A program made the translations under genes and the position numbers. The notes below the pieces were generated by a model, which worked only from the letters and a program-made list of their open reading frames with translations, was not told where the DNA came from and did no database searches. A DNA stretch of 64,000 nt from Burkholderiales bacterium (GTDB taxonomy: Bacteria > Pseudomonadota > Gammaproteobacteria > Burkholderiales > Burkholderiaceae_C), in assembly GCA_016223165.1 (NCBI GenBank), contig JACRPO010000001.1, positions 310,001-374,000 on the forward strand, given 5' to 3'. This document shows, one piece after another, positions 49,031 through 59,249 of the stretch; positions within the stretch are counted from its first letter, which is position 1; each line of letters opens with the position of its first letter.

Positions 49031-49801
49031 ATGAAAGCCGACCCCGCCGGCCTCGCAGGCCCAGCCACCGAGCCGCCGGCGCGGCGCGCAGGGATGAGCA
49101 TGCCGCCCGTCTCCGTCATCGTCCGCGCCGACAAGGCGACGAAGATCTACCAGCGCGACAGCATTCCGGTGCCGGCGCTGCACGAGACCGACCTCGAGAT
49201 CCTGGCGGGCGACTTCGTCGCCCTGGTCGGCCCCTCGGGCTCCGGCAAGACGACGCTGCTGAACCTCATCGGTGGGCTCGACCGCCCGACGAGTGGGCGC
49301 ATCTGGGTCGGCGACCAGGAGATCACCTCGCTCGGCCGCAAGGCGCTCGCCGAGGTACGCCTGCGCCACATCGGCTTCGTGTTCCAGGAATACAACCTGG
49401 TGCCGGTGCTTTCGGCGCTCGAGAACGTCGAGTACGTGATGCTGTTGCAGGGGGTCGAAGAGACGCGGCGCCGAGAGGAGGCGCTGCGCCTGCTGCACGC
49501 GCTCGGGCTCGAGGGCATGGAGCACCGCCGGCCCAACGAGCTGTCGGGCGGCCAGCAGCAGCGCGTCGCGGTGGCCCGGGCGATCGCGGCGCGGCCGGTC
49601 ATCGTGCTGCCCGACGAGCCGACCGCCAACCTCGACTCGCAGGCGGGTGCGACGCTGATGGACCTGATGCGTCGCCTCAACGAGGAGCAGGGCACCACCT
49701 TCGTCTTCTCGACGCATGACCCGATGGTGGTCGAGCGCGCGCGCCGCGTGATCCGGCTGCGCGACGGCAGGATCGAGGCCGACGAGCGGAGGCCCGCGTG
49801 A
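49031..49801 (+). CDS. ABC transporter ATP-binding subunit (LolD/MacB-type)
   Basis: 256 residues. Walker A G-P-S-G-S-G-K-T-T at 67-75, Q-loop F-Q-E-Y-N-L-V, signature L-S-G-G-Q-Q-Q, Walker B V-I-V-L-P-D-E-P (Pro where Ala is usual), switch S-T-H-D-P. AGGAAG lies upstream of the ATG. A Pro/Ala-rich leader of about 25 residues precedes the domain, so a start at residue 22 or 24 is possible. The stop overlaps the permease start (ATGA). With the LolA-like protein upstream it forms a Lol-like machine. Confidence 0.92.
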   Translation: MKADPAGLAGPATEPPARRAGMSMPPVSVIVRADKATKIYQRDSIPVPALHETDLEILAGDFVALVGPSGSGKTTLLNLIGGLDRPTSGRIWVGDQEITSLGRKALAEVRLRHIGFVFQEYNLVPVLSALENVEYVMLLQGVEETRRREEALRLLHALGLEGMEHRRPNELSGGQQQRVAVARAIAARPVIVLPDEPTANLDSQAGATLMDLMRRLNEEQGTTFVFSTHDPMVVERARRVIRLRDGRIEADERRPA

Positions 49802-52299
49802 TGATCTGGACGCTGGCGCTGCGCAATGTGATGCGCAACCGCCGCCGCTCCGCCATCACGGTGCTGTCGATCGCGGTCGGCCTGGCCGCCTTGACCTTCC
49901 TGTGGGGCTTCATCGACGGCATGAACCGCCAGATGGTGAACAACACCACGCGCTACTTCGCCGCCGACGCGCAGGTGCACCTGAAGGGCTACCACGACGA
50001 TCCGAGCCTGGACCGCGCGATCGGGGCCGGCGCGCGCGTACTCGAGGCGGTGCGTGCGGACCGGGCCGTGGCCGCGGCGACCGCCCGCCTCGAGACCACC
50101 GTGCTCGCGAGCCGAGGCGAGCGCTCGCGCGGCATCCTGGCCTTCGGCGTCGACCCGGCGCAGGAGGCTCATGTCACCGATCTGTTCAAGGCCGTGGTCG
50201 ACGGCCGCGGCTTCAGCGGTGCCGGCGACAGCGGGGTGCTGATCGGCGAGGGGATGGCCGAGGCGCTGGCCCTGCGCGCCGGCGACGACCTGGTGCTCGT
50301 CGGCCAGGCCTACGACGGTTCCGTCGCCAGTGCACGCGTGCCGGTGCGCGGCGTGTTCCGCACGAAGATCGACGACCTGGACGGTTATGTCGCCGTGATG
50401 CCGATGGCGGCGATGCGGGACTTCCTTGCCGCACCCGAGGCCGTCACGGCGGTCGCGCTGCGGCTGCGCGACCGCGGCGCCCTCGAAGGTGGCGTCAAGG
50501 GCGTGTCCGCGCGCGTCGGCAGCGAGCACGAGGTGGTGGGCTGGCCGGTGCTGCTGCCGATGGTGGCGGTCAGCATCCGCTTCCATGAGGTGATGGGCTT
50601 CGTCGTGCTGACGATCTTCTTCGTGATGGTCGCCGCCGGCGTGGCCAACCCGGTGCTGATGGCGGTGCTCGAGCGCACGCGCGAGTTCGGCATCATGCTC
50701 GCGCTGGGCACCGGCCAGTCGATGCTGTTCCGGCTCGTCGTCGCCGAGGCCGCGCTGCTCGGCGCGGCCGGCCTGCTGCTGGGCAACGCGCTCGGGCTCG
50801 GCACCACGGCGGCGTTCGGCCGTGCCGGCATCGACCTCGGCGCCTTCGAGGCCGGGCTGCGGGCGATGCCGGGCCTGGCCGATGTCATCTACCCCGTCGT
50901 GCGCGCCGAGCGCAGCCTGGCCATCTCGGTGCTGGTGTTCCTGATCGCGCTGGCCATGGCGCTGTACCCGGCGTTTCGCGCGGCGACGCTCGAGCCGGTC
51001 GCGGCGATCCGCGGCATCGGCGAGAAGTCGGCCGGTGGCCGCCGCGGGTCGAGCGGCGAGGCGCACACGGCCTGGCCGGTGTTTGCGCTGATCGCCACGC
51101 GCAACCTGCTGCGCAACCGCAAGCGCAGCGCGATCACGGTGTTCGGTGCCGCCTTCGCGATCGTCGCCTACGTGTTCCTCTACGGCTTCTTCGACGGCTT
51201 CGGCGAGCAGCTCGTCGACAACTCGACGCGCTACGTCACCGGGCACCTGCAGATCGAGCGCGAGGGACTGCGGCGCGACCTTGCGCCGGAGCTGGCCTTC
51301 GATGCCGGTGCTGCGCTCGCGGCAGTGCGCAACCAGCCCGGCATCGCGGCCGCCGCGCCGCGCGTGCAGGCGCAGGCGCTGGTCAGCAGCGCCACCAAGT
51401 CGGTCGGAGTGCTGTTGTTCGGCGTCGACCCGGCACTCGAACGCGGCATCACGATCCTGCACCGCACCCTCGTCGAAGGCACAGCACTGGAGGCGGGAGC
51501 GGAGCGCGACATCATGATCGGGCGGAAGCTGGCCGAGAAGCTCGGCATCCGCGTGGGCGAGAAGCTGGTGGTGATGGCTCCCGGACTGGCCGGCGAGTTG
51601 GGCACTGCGGCATTCCGTGTGCGCGGCATCTTTGCCACCGAGAGCAGCTCGTTCGACGGCGCGATGGTCTTCGTCACGCTGCCGGCGGCCCAGCGCATGC
51701 TCGGCCTCGGCCAGCGCGTCTCGTCGATCAACCTGCGCCTCGCGGATCGCGCCGAGGTCGACGGAGCCGCCGCGCGGCTGTCGCCGCTGCTGGCCAAGGA
51801 GGGCCTGGTCGCGTCGCCCTGGCCGCGCCTGCTGCCGCGCGTGGCCGACATGCTGGGCCTGGTGCGCGCCATCCGCACCGTCATCGTCGCGGTCTTCTTT
51901 CTCGTCGTCGCCCTGGCGGTGATGAACACCGTGTTCATGGCGGTGGCCGAGCGCACGCGCGAGTTCGGCGTGATGATGGCGCTGGGGACGCCGCCCGACG
52001 CGATCGTGCGCATGGTGATCTACGAGACGGTCGCGCTGATGCTCGTCGCCTCCGCCGTCGGCTACGCAGTCGGCGCGGCGGTTGTCGCACTGTTCGGCAA
52101 CGTCGGCCTCGACCTGTCGGGCTTCTACCGCGACTACAGTGCCATCCCCGGGCTGACCGGCATCGTTTATCCCCGGCTGGTCGTCGGGAACCTCGCCGGC
52201 CCGGGTGTCGGCCTGTTCCTCGCCAGCGTGGCCGTATCGCTGTACCCCGCTGCCCGCGCCGCGCGGCTGGACCCGACCGCGGCGATTCGGCACACGTGA
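49798..52299 (+). CDS. Internally duplicated FtsX/LolCE-type ABC permease (833 residues)
   Basis: Two complete permease units are joined head to tail. Unit 1 (about 1-410) begins L-A-L-R-N-V-M-R-N-R-R-R-S-A-I-T-V-L. Unit 2 (about 430-833) begins L-I-A-T-R-N-L-L-R-N-R-K-R-S-A-I-T-V-F. Both then carry a G-F-I/F-D-G motif, a periplasmic domain, and E-R-T-R-E-F-G-I/V-M-L/M-A-L-G-T near 290 and 723, the FtsX coupling motif. That gives eight membrane segments. In E. coli LolC and LolE are separate proteins forming a heterodimer; here one chain contains both halves, so with the ATPase it can make a full transporter. The stop overlaps the next gene (TGATG). Confidence 0.92.
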   Translation: MMIWTLALRNVMRNRRRSAITVLSIAVGLAALTFLWGFIDGMNRQMVNNTTRYFAADAQVHLKGYHDDPSLDRAIGAGARVLEAVRADRAVAAATARLETTVLASRGERSRGILAFGVDPAQEAHVTDLFKAVVDGRGFSGAGDSGVLIGEGMAEALALRAGDDLVLVGQAYDGSVASARVPVRGVFRTKIDDLDGYVAVMPMAAMRDFLAAPEAVTAVALRLRDRGALEGGVKGVSARVGSEHEVVGWPVLLPMVAVSIRFHEVMGFVVLTIFFVMVAAGVANPVLMAVLERTREFGIMLALGTGQSMLFRLVVAEAALLGAAGLLLGNALGLGTTAAFGRAGIDLGAFEAGLRAMPGLADVIYPVVRAERSLAISVLVFLIALAMALYPAFRAATLEPVAAIRGIGEKSAGGRRGSSGEAHTAWPVFALIATRNLLRNRKRSAITVFGAAFAIVAYVFLYGFFDGFGEQLVDNSTRYVTGHLQIEREGLRRDLAPELAFDAGAALAAVRNQPGIAAAAPRVQAQALVSSATKSVGVLLFGVDPALERGITILHRTLVEGTALEAGAERDIMIGRKLAEKLGIRVGEKLVVMAPGLAGELGTAAFRVRGIFATESSSFDGAMVFVTLPAAQRMLGLGQRVSSINLRLADRAEVDGAAARLSPLLAKEGLVASPWPRLLPRVADMLGLVRAIRTVIVAVFFLVVALAVMNTVFMAVAERTREFGVMMALGTPPDAIVRMVIYETVALMLVASAVGYAVGAAVVALFGNVGLDLSGFYRDYSAIPGLTGIVYPRLVVGNLAGPGVGLFLASVAVSLYPAARAARLDPTAAIRHT

Positions 52300-53453
52300 T
52301 GACGCGACGGCACCGGGGCACGGGTTGGGGTGCGGTCGGGCTGGTTGCCGCCCTGGTGTCTGGAGCCGCGCCGTCGGTGGCGCAGACGCGGCCACTGGAC
52401 CTGATCGGCAGCCTGAAGAGCGTGTTCCTGCGCTCGCGCGCCTCGAACGGCGAGGACTACGCGCTCAGCCTGAACCGGTTGCGCGTCGAGGCGAAGGGCG
52501 ACCTCGCGCCGGGGCTCGCGCTCGACCTGCAGTACGACAACGAGCTGCTGCTGGGAAACTACCTGGACACCGCGGAGTTCCGTGCGCTGAAGGAGAGCGT
52601 GGCACCGCAGTACTGGCGGGCCGACTCGAACTATCTCGAGCGTGGCGATGTCTACGGCCGCCATCGGCTGTACCGGGCGGCCGTGACCCTGAACCGCGGC
52701 AACGTCGACCTGAAGCTGGGCCGGCAGCGCATCGCCTGGGGGACGGGCCGCTTCTGGAGCCCGCTGGACATCCTGAACCCGGTGAGCCCGTTGGCGCTGG
52801 AGCGAGAGGAGCGCGTCGGGGTCGACGCCGCGCTTCTCGAGGCCAAGCTCGGACCGCTGTCGCGCGCGTCGCTCGTCTATGCCCCCGCGCCTGATCGAGG
52901 GTCGGCCAGCCGCGCACTGCAGTGGCATGGCAATGCGGCCGGCGTCGACGCGTCACTGGTCACCGGGCGGCTGCTGAGCCTGGACATCGTCGGCACGGAT
53001 GTCGCCAGCCAGATCGGCGAGGTCGGCATCCGCGGCGAGGCGGCGCGCCTGCGCCCGCGCGGCGGCGCAGGCTTCTTCCGCTGGGTGGTCGGAGCGGACT
53101 ATGCCTTCGCGAATGGGCTCACGATGAGTGCCGAGCTGTACTACAACGGCGCCGGCTCGCGCGATCCGGCCGGCTACGACCTCGCAGGGCAGCGCTCGGG
53201 ACGGGTGACGAGCCTCGCGACGCGCTACGCGGGGCTGTACGCGTCGTACGAGATCACGCCGCTGCTGAAATGGGTCGCCTACGCCGTCGTCAACGGCGAC
53301 GACCTCAGCCGCGCGATCGACAGCCGGTTGGTCTGGTCGTGGCGCAGCGACCTGGAACTGGTCATCGGCCTGCGACGCTTCTCCGGCTCGGAGGGCAGCG
53401 AATACGAGCGCACGCCGAGCGCGGCGTTTGCGCAAGCGCAATGGTTCTACTGA
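52299..53453 (+). CDS. Outer-membrane beta-barrel protein
   Basis: 384 residues from the ATG at 52299 (GTG at 52296 is the alternative). A signal peptide (G-L-V-A-A-L-V-S-G-A-A-P-S-V-A-Q) precedes a barrel with alternating strands and a terminal aromatic (A-F-A-Q-A-Q-W-F-Y), the C-terminal signal for BAM assembly. Segments such as K-L-G-R-Q-R-I-A-W-G-T-G-R-F-W-S-P resemble porins that pass hydrophobic or lipid substrates. It is the last gene of the LolA/ABC module and probably its outer-membrane terminus. It converges with the YdjM-like gene across 28 bases. Confidence 0.82.
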   Translation: MTRRHRGTGWGAVGLVAALVSGAAPSVAQTRPLDLIGSLKSVFLRSRASNGEDYALSLNRLRVEAKGDLAPGLALDLQYDNELLLGNYLDTAEFRALKESVAPQYWRADSNYLERGDVYGRHRLYRAAVTLNRGNVDLKLGRQRIAWGTGRFWSPLDILNPVSPLALEREERVGVDAALLEAKLGPLSRASLVYAPAPDRGSASRALQWHGNAAGVDASLVTGRLLSLDIVGTDVASQIGEVGIRGEAARLRPRGGAGFFRWVVGADYAFANGLTMSAELYYNGAGSRDPAGYDLAGQRSGRVTSLATRYAGLYASYEITPLLKWVAYAVVNGDDLSRAIDSRLVWSWRSDLELVIGLRRFSGSEGSEYERTPSAAFAQAQWFY

Positions 53454-53481
53454 CCCGACCGGGCGGGCCGATCACATCACA

Positions 53482-54066
53482 TCACTCAGCGCTGTCACGC
53501 CGCCCAGGATCGTGCGGCGCACCGGGCCGCAGGGGCCGCCGGCGGTCGGACCCTACGAGCCACAGGCCCGCGACGGCGAGCGCCGCGTAGTTCAGCGCCA
53601 TGAGCCAGGGCGTGGTCCAGGCGATGCCATCGAACCCGCGGTCGGTGATCGGATAGAGCGCCGGCGACGGGTAGTACTCGCTCGAATGCGTGAAGACGTC
53701 GATCACGATGTGCGACCACCATCCGGCGAGTGGCACGAGCGCCCATCGCCAGCGGAACCAGGCGATGGCCGTGACCAGGGAGGCGATGATGGCGCTGTGC
53801 ATCAGGCAGTGCAGCGTGTGCGACCACATCTGGACACCGGCCGGCAACCAGGGCTCGGCACCCGGCGTCGCCATCGCGTAGCCCTGGAGCGCCGTCCACG
53901 TGCCGTCGCCAACGAGTCCCCAAAGGGCGATGGGAATCAGGTGTCCGATGTCGGGCAGGGCGGCGAGTGCCACGGCCGCACGGGCCTGGTTGGAGCTGAC
54001 CGGCCACCGGCGCGACGCCGCCACGGCGCCCAGGCCGGACCATAGCGAGTGAGCAAGGATGTCCAT
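53482..54066 (-). CDS. YdjM/DUF457-like membrane-bound metal-dependent hydrolase
   Basis: 194 residues. The opening M-D-I-L-A-H-S-L-W-S, the metal-site segment L-P-D-I-G-H and the His-rich segments M-W-S-H-T-L-H-C-L-M-H and G-W-W-S-H-I-V-I-D-V-F-T-H-S match the YdjM family. Four to five membrane segments are predicted. E. coli YdjM is SOS-induced and poorly understood. Here it is the last gene of the minus-strand train, with the C-terminal Arg/Pro tail not conserved. Confidence 0.85.
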   Translation of the reverse strand: MDILAHSLWSGLGAVAASRRWPVSSNQARAAVALAALPDIGHLIPIALWGLVGDGTWTALQGYAMATPGAEPWLPAGVQMWSHTLHCLMHSAIIASLVTAIAWFRWRWALVPLAGWWSHIVIDVFTHSSEYYPSPALYPITDRGFDGIAWTTPWLMALNYAALAVAGLWLVGSDRRRPLRPGAPHDPGRRDSAE

Positions 54067-54097
54067 CGTCTGCGGCGGGCCGTGTCAGCGCAACAGC

Positions 54098-54337
54098 TCA
54101 GCTTGGCTTGCCGGCATCGCGGTCGAGCAAGGCCTTGCGCCGCTCGTATTCCTGGGTGTCGATCTCGCCGTTGGCGAGGCGTCGCTGAAGTACCTCGTGC
54201 GGTGTCTCCCTGGAACCGCGACGACGCTCGGCCCGGCGACCCCACATCGAATAGACCCCGGCGCCGATCAGGACGATCCAGAAGAGCCACCAGAGGCCGT
54301 GCATGCCGCCCATGTAGAAGCCACCGTCGTAGAACAT
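54098..54337 (-). CDS. SHOCT-domain small membrane protein
   Basis: 79 residues. One membrane segment (about 14-30, W-W-L-F-W-I-V-L-I-G-A-G-V-Y) followed by a SHOCT domain with R-R-L-A-N-G-E-I-D-T-Q-E-Y-E-R-R near 52-67. SHOCT domains are short helical oligomerisation modules. The role here is unknown; the gene lies 8 bases after the DUF302 stop, in the same direction. Confidence 0.85.
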   Translation of the reverse strand: MFYDGGFYMGGMHGLWWLFWIVLIGAGVYSMWGRRAERRRGSRETPHEVLQRRLANGEIDTQEYERRKALLDRDAGKPS

Positions 54338-54345
54338 CGCGCCTC

Positions 54346-54732
54346 CTACACCGCGTCGACGACTGCGCGCAGCTGGCTGCGGACCTCGTCGGCGATCGCC
54401 CCCAGTTCGGCATTGCCGACGGCGGCCATCGAAGCCACGGGGTCTACCGCGGACACTTCGACCGTTCCGTCGGCATGCTGCTGCACGATGACGTTGCAGG
54501 GAAGCATCGTCCCGATCTTGTCTTCGGCCTGCAGTGCACGGTAGGCGAAGGGAGGATTGCAGGCACCGAGGATCAGGTAGGGGCGGAAGTCAACGTCGAG
54601 TTTGGCCTTCAGTGTCTGGCGCACGTCGATCTGGGTCAGGATGCCGAAACCGCGCGCCTTCAGTTCGGCGGTGACCTTCTCTACCGCTGCCTGGAACTCC
54701 ATCGGCACGGTCTTGCTGAAGTGATAGTCCAT
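54346..54732 (-). CDS. DUF302 protein
   Basis: 128 residues from the ATG at 54732, with AAGGA eight bases upstream; a TTG at 54738 is the alternative. The family core is visible: F-G-I-L-T-Q-I-D-V-R near 35, Y-L-I-L-G-A-C-N-P-P near 60, and G-T-M-L-P-C-N-V-I-V near 82. DUF302 has a TATA-binding-like fold and is common in metal- and redox-stress regions; the two conserved Cys are suggestive. The start overlaps the stop of the broken gene upstream (TGATCATG), as expected for coupled genes. Confidence 0.9.
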   Translation of the reverse strand: MDYHFSKTVPMEFQAAVEKVTAELKARGFGILTQIDVRQTLKAKLDVDFRPYLILGACNPPFAYRALQAEDKIGTMLPCNVIVQQHADGTVEVSAVDPVASMAAVGNAELGAIADEVRSQLRAVVDAV

Positions 54733-54734
54733 GA

Positions 54735-54915
54735 TCAAGATCCTTCGGTTGAGTCATCAGTGCGGAGGAAGTCGCGTACGAGGCCGAGCGACGCATCGGT
54801 CTTGGCGATCGAGTGCATCGCGTCGGTCTCGATGGCTGTCAGAGCACGGATCGCGTCGATGGTTTCCGGAATGACGATGGCGTGGTTGAAGAGCGGCGAC
54901 TCTGATCCTGTCCAT
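54735..54915 (-). pseudogene. Frameshifted small gene upstream of DUF302
   Basis: An ATG at 54915 has AAGGAG five bases upstream, but its frame gives a basic, unprotein-like product ending at a TGA near 54758. From the codons just after it, the adjacent frame reads S-P-L-F-N-H-A-I-V-I-P-E-T-I-D-A-I-R-A-L and continues I-E-T-D-A-M-H-S-I-A-K-T-D-A-S-L-G-L to a TGA at 54735-54737 that abuts the DUF302 start. That frame has strongly GC-rich third positions but no start codon. Removing a single G from ATGGACAGG would join the two. It is either a recent mutation, a programmed frameshift or a sequencing error. Family unknown. Confidence 0.55.
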
Positions 54916-54942
54916 GTCCACTCCTTGGTCGTCGCGGCCCGG

Positions 54943-56037
54943 TCAGCGCGCAGCGCGCCCGCTGGCGATGGAGAACCGGCCAGGCGGTGCGCGCAGGGCC
55001 TGGCCGGCCTGCCACGCCGCGATGTTGTCGACCGTCTCGCGCAGGATGCGCGCGACCGCCTCGCGCGTATTGAAGCCGACGTGAGGTGTCACGAGCACAC
55101 GCGGGTGGCGCAGCAGCGGGTGCAACGCACCCCAGCCGCGGTCGCAGCCCAAGCCGCCGCAACCCATCGGCGCCTCCGGCGCGGCGCCGCCTTCGTGCTC
55201 GAGCACGTCGAGGCCGGCCGCGGAAACGGTGCCGCGGTCGAGTGCGCGCACCAGCGCCTCTTCGTCGACCAACGCGCCGCGCGCCGTGTTGAGCAGCACC
55301 ACGCCGGGCTTGACGCGGGCGAAAGCGGTGTCGTCCAGCAGGTGGTGCGTCTCCGAGGTCGACGGCAGGTGGAGACTCAGGACATCGCTGCGTTCGAGCA
55401 GCTCCGACCATCCGACGAAGTCGACGCTCAGGCTGAGCGCGGCCTCCGGTCGCGGGCGCGGGTCGAACGTCACGACGCTCATTCCGAAGCCTTTCGCGAT
55501 TCGCGCCACATGTGATCCGATGCGGCCGCAGCCGACCACCCCCAGCACCTTGCCTTCCAGCTCGAAGCCGGTGAGTCCGCGGTACGAGAAGCTCCCCTGG
55601 AGTGCACGGGCGCGTGCCTCGCACAGCTGGCGGGCGATCGCCAGCAGCAGCGCGAAGGTATGCTCGGCGACCGTGGCGGCGCCGTAGTCGGGCACGTGGC
55701 TGACCGCGATGCCGCGGTCACGGCAGGCCGCGAGGTCGATGTGGTCGACGCCGGCGGAACGTGTCGCCACCAGCCGTAGCGCCGGCATGCGCTGCAGCAA
55801 CTCGCGTGTCACCGGTGTGCGGACGAACACGCACAGCACCTGGGCCAGCGCTGCGGCCCGGTCGTCCAGGGCGACTTGCGCATCGCCCAGGAAGCGCGGC
55901 CACCACGACCTAGGGCACAGTGCCTCGAGCGTGGCTCGGTCCTCGGGGCCGACGTCGACGAAGAGCACCCGCAATGCCCCGGGGGTGTCATCCGCCTGCG
56001 GCCCCTCGGGTGGCATGAATCCGGGTGCGACGTTCAT
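54943..56037 (-). CDS. D-isomer specific 2-hydroxyacid dehydrogenase
   Basis: 364 residues. NAD-binding G-C-G-R-I-G-S-H-V-A-R near 170, the substrate-binding N-T-A-R-G-A-L-V-D-E-E near 255, and the catalytic His in T-P-H-V-G-F-N-T-R near 320; the paired Glu is in L-E-H-E-G. The Y-R-G-L-T-G-F-E-L motif is as in D-lactate dehydrogenases. It would interconvert a 2-ketoacid and D-2-hydroxyacid with NADH; fermentative lactate formation fits the low-oxygen setting. Overlaps the upstream methyltransferase by four bases. Confidence 0.9.
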   Translation of the reverse strand: MNVAPGFMPPEGPQADDTPGALRVLFVDVGPEDRATLEALCPRSWWPRFLGDAQVALDDRAAALAQVLCVFVRTPVTRELLQRMPALRLVATRSAGVDHIDLAACRDRGIAVSHVPDYGAATVAEHTFALLLAIARQLCEARARALQGSFSYRGLTGFELEGKVLGVVGCGRIGSHVARIAKGFGMSVVTFDPRPRPEAALSLSVDFVGWSELLERSDVLSLHLPSTSETHHLLDDTAFARVKPGVVLLNTARGALVDEEALVRALDRGTVSAAGLDVLEHEGGAAPEAPMGCGGLGCDRGWGALHPLLRHPRVLVTPHVGFNTREAVARILRETVDNIAAWQAGQALRAPPGRFSIASGRAAR

Positions 56038-56726
56038 GCGGCACCTCCGTGCGAGTGCCGCCCGGGCGTGGATGCGCCTTTCACGGCTCGGTACAGCGAG
56101 ACGATTCCGAGGGCTGTAGGGATACGGCGGGCTTCCTCGACCTGGCGGAACCCCGCGGTCCCGAAGAGCTCGGGCAGCCGGCCCGCGACGTTGTCGCTCG
56201 TGGTGTCGAAGCCATCCAGCAGCTGGACTGCCAGAAACGCGGACCGGCTGAGCAGGCCGCCCGCGCGGCCCCAGTCCGCGACGTGCAGTTCCCCGGCCGG
56301 GCGCAACACGCGGTGCATCTGGCGTGCCGTCAGCACCTTGTCACCCCAGGACAGGTGGTGGAAGAAGAGGCTCGACAGGACGCAGTCGAAACGCTCGTCG
56401 GCATAGGGAAGGTTGGACGATCGCCCCAGGTCGAAGGCAATGTCGGCGCCCGCCCGGCGGGCCTTGCGCACCGCGATGGCGAGGACAGCGGGGTCGGCAT
56501 CGAGCGCCGACACGTGCAAGCCCGGCTGTCGAAGCTGTGCTGCGATCGCCAGCGTCCCGGTGCCGCAGCCGACGTCCAGCACTTGCTGCCCCGGCTCGAT
56601 GGCCGCCTGGTCGAGCAGGGCCCGCTTGAAGGTCCGCTCGCGCGTCGTCAACGCCACCACGCGGTCGTAGAGTGGCGTGAGCACGCGAAATCCAAGCGCG
56701 GGTGTGAAACTCTTGGCCTCGTCCAT
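56034..56726 (-). CDS. Class I SAM-dependent methyltransferase (UbiE-like)
   Basis: 230 residues; GGAGGTG upstream of the ATG at 56726. Motif I V-L-D-V-G-C-G-T-G-T near 50, acidic A-L-D-A-D near 76, F-D-C-V-L-S-S-L-F-F-H-H near 115 and L-R-P-A-G-E-L near 145. The methyl acceptor is unknown; the fold is shared by quinone and lipid methyltransferases. The start overlaps the DUF6629 stop (TGATG) and its end overlaps the dehydrogenase start (ATGA), so the three are coupled. Confidence 0.88.
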   Translation of the reverse strand: MDEAKSFTPALGFRVLTPLYDRVVALTTRERTFKRALLDQAAIEPGQQVLDVGCGTGTLAIAAQLRQPGLHVSALDADPAVLAIAVRKARRAGADIAFDLGRSSNLPYADERFDCVLSSLFFHHLSWGDKVLTARQMHRVLRPAGELHVADWGRAGGLLSRSAFLAVQLLDGFDTTSDNVAGRLPELFGTAGFRQVEEARRIPTALGIVSLYRAVKGASTPGRHSHGGAA

Positions 56727-57397
56727 CACTGCACCTCCACACCTCGTGTCGTGCCGCCACCTCGTACCGGCCGGCGAGAGTCGGTGAAGTACAGGAACAC
56801 GATGACGCTGAGCACCCCGGCGAAGAAGCACCACACCGAGATGAACCAGGTGGTGTAGACGGTGTAGGCCGCAACGGCGGAGACGACCGCGGCCACGCCG
56901 AAAGCGACGACGCGTGCATGGCTGGAGAACATCAGGCTGGCACAAGTGCCGAGCAGGTAGAGCGACATCGCGGCCAGTGCATAGAAGTGCGGCGATTCGT
57001 ACGCGATGTGCCGGCCCTCCACCCGGGCCACGATCGGGAGCGTGAACAGCGTGGCCAGCAGGTACAGCCCCACGGCGCTGCCGGCGATGGCGATGGCAGT
57101 CAGGACGCGCCGCCGCCAAGGCACGGTTTCCAGAGCCAGCGCGGCCAGCGGCACGTAGATCGGCCACAGCACGTGCGAGAAGAACGAGTAGGCGTGCGTC
57201 AGCACCGAGTTGAGCAGCGGTGCGCGGTCCGGGAACGTCAGCCACAGCCCGCCTTCGAGCAGTTGCTGGACGCCGAACAGGACGGGGATCCAGGCGTACG
57301 GCAATTCCGATCGCGTGCGCGCCCGGCGCACGGTGGCCGCGCCGGCGATCAGCAACAAGGCGCCGGCGGTGAAACTGGCTTCGGCGGAAAAGCACAT
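56726..57397 (-). CDS. DUF6629-type integral membrane protein
   Basis: 223 residues with seven hydrophobic segments and a typical start M-C-F-S-A-E-A-S-F that recurs in this family; the motif P-Y-A-W-I-P-V-L-F-G-V-Q-Q-L-L-E-G near 33 is also characteristic. Function is unknown. No cofactor motif visible beyond scattered aromatic and His residues in loops. It precedes the methyltransferase with a one-base overlap. Confidence 0.75.
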   Translation of the reverse strand: MCFSAEASFTAGALLLIAGAATVRRARTRSELPYAWIPVLFGVQQLLEGGLWLTFPDRAPLLNSVLTHAYSFFSHVLWPIYVPLAALALETVPWRRRVLTAIAIAGSAVGLYLLATLFTLPIVARVEGRHIAYESPHFYALAAMSLYLLGTCASLMFSSHARVVAFGVAAVVSAVAAYTVYTTWFISVWCFFAGVLSVIVFLYFTDSRRPVRGGGTTRGVEVQ

Positions 57398-57455
57398 CAG
57401 CGATCACCCCCAAGTTGCAGGGCGCTCGATCGGGGCCCGGAAGGGACCGCGCCCA

Positions 57456-58070
57456 TCAGCGCGTCTCCACGGAAGCCGCAGCGCTGTCGCGGGGCGGCCG
57501 AGTGCCGGTCACCGCGCGAGCCAGCAGGGCTCCAAGCGCTTCCGCCTGGCGCTGGCCGCGCTGCAAGGCACGCTCCGGAAACCGCGCCGCCAGCCACGCG
57601 TACACCAGGTACTTGGCGAGCTTGCCGATCCACAGGGCGAGCACCACCTCGGCGACGGGCAGGCGCGAGATGCCGGCGAACATCAGCGCCGGGGTCAGCG
57701 GCAGCGGCGTGGCGGCGATGACGAGCAGGGCCACGACTCCGTAGGCGGACAGCCAGCGGGTCGCGTCGGCCCAGGCGGCGGATCGCACGACATCGGGGTA
57801 GGCGGCGAACAGCCGCGCCCAGCCGAGGTGGTGGAAGACCAGGTACAGCAGCGCCGCGCCGAACGCCGCGCCGAGGCTGGCCCACAGGGCGATCGCGCGC
57901 CAGCGCCGCGGCGCCATCAACACCGCCGCCGCCAGCAGCGTGGCGAACGGGGCGGACATGGACAGCGTCGCGGCAACGGCCACGGCCCCAACCGCCATCG
58001 GGAACGCACGGCTGTCGGCCCGCCGCAGCAGTGCACGCATCAGCCCCGATTCGAGTGTGCTGCGCAGCAT
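57456..58070 (-). CDS. YqaA/SNARE-associated-like membrane protein
   Basis: 204 residues, five hydrophobic segments. The segment Y-G-V-V-A-L-L-V-I-A-A-T-P-L-P-L-T-P-A-L near 110-130 and G-K-L-A-K-Y near 155 resemble the small DedA/VTT relatives such as YqaA, membrane proteins linked to lipid flipping and envelope homeostasis. An internal Met at residue 11 is a possible start. The gene starts 12 bases after the DegS-like stop. Confidence 0.65.
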   Translation of the reverse strand: MLRSTLESGLMRALLRRADSRAFPMAVGAVAVAATLSMSAPFATLLAAAVLMAPRRWRAIALWASLGAAFGAALLYLVFHHLGWARLFAAYPDVVRSAAWADATRWLSAYGVVALLVIAATPLPLTPALMFAGISRLPVAEVVLALWIGKLAKYLVYAWLAARFPERALQRGQRQAEALGALLARAVTGTRPPRDSAAASVETR

Positions 58071-58082
58071 GCCGCGTCCGCA

Positions 58083-59245
<1,163 letters not shown>

Positions 59246-59249
<4 letters not shown>

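Noticed and set aside
49147..52395. A minus-strand open frame of 1,082 codons opposite the ABC permease
   Set aside because: Antisense shadow of a gene with strong permease motifs; the translation is Arg/His/Gln-rich with no fold signal.
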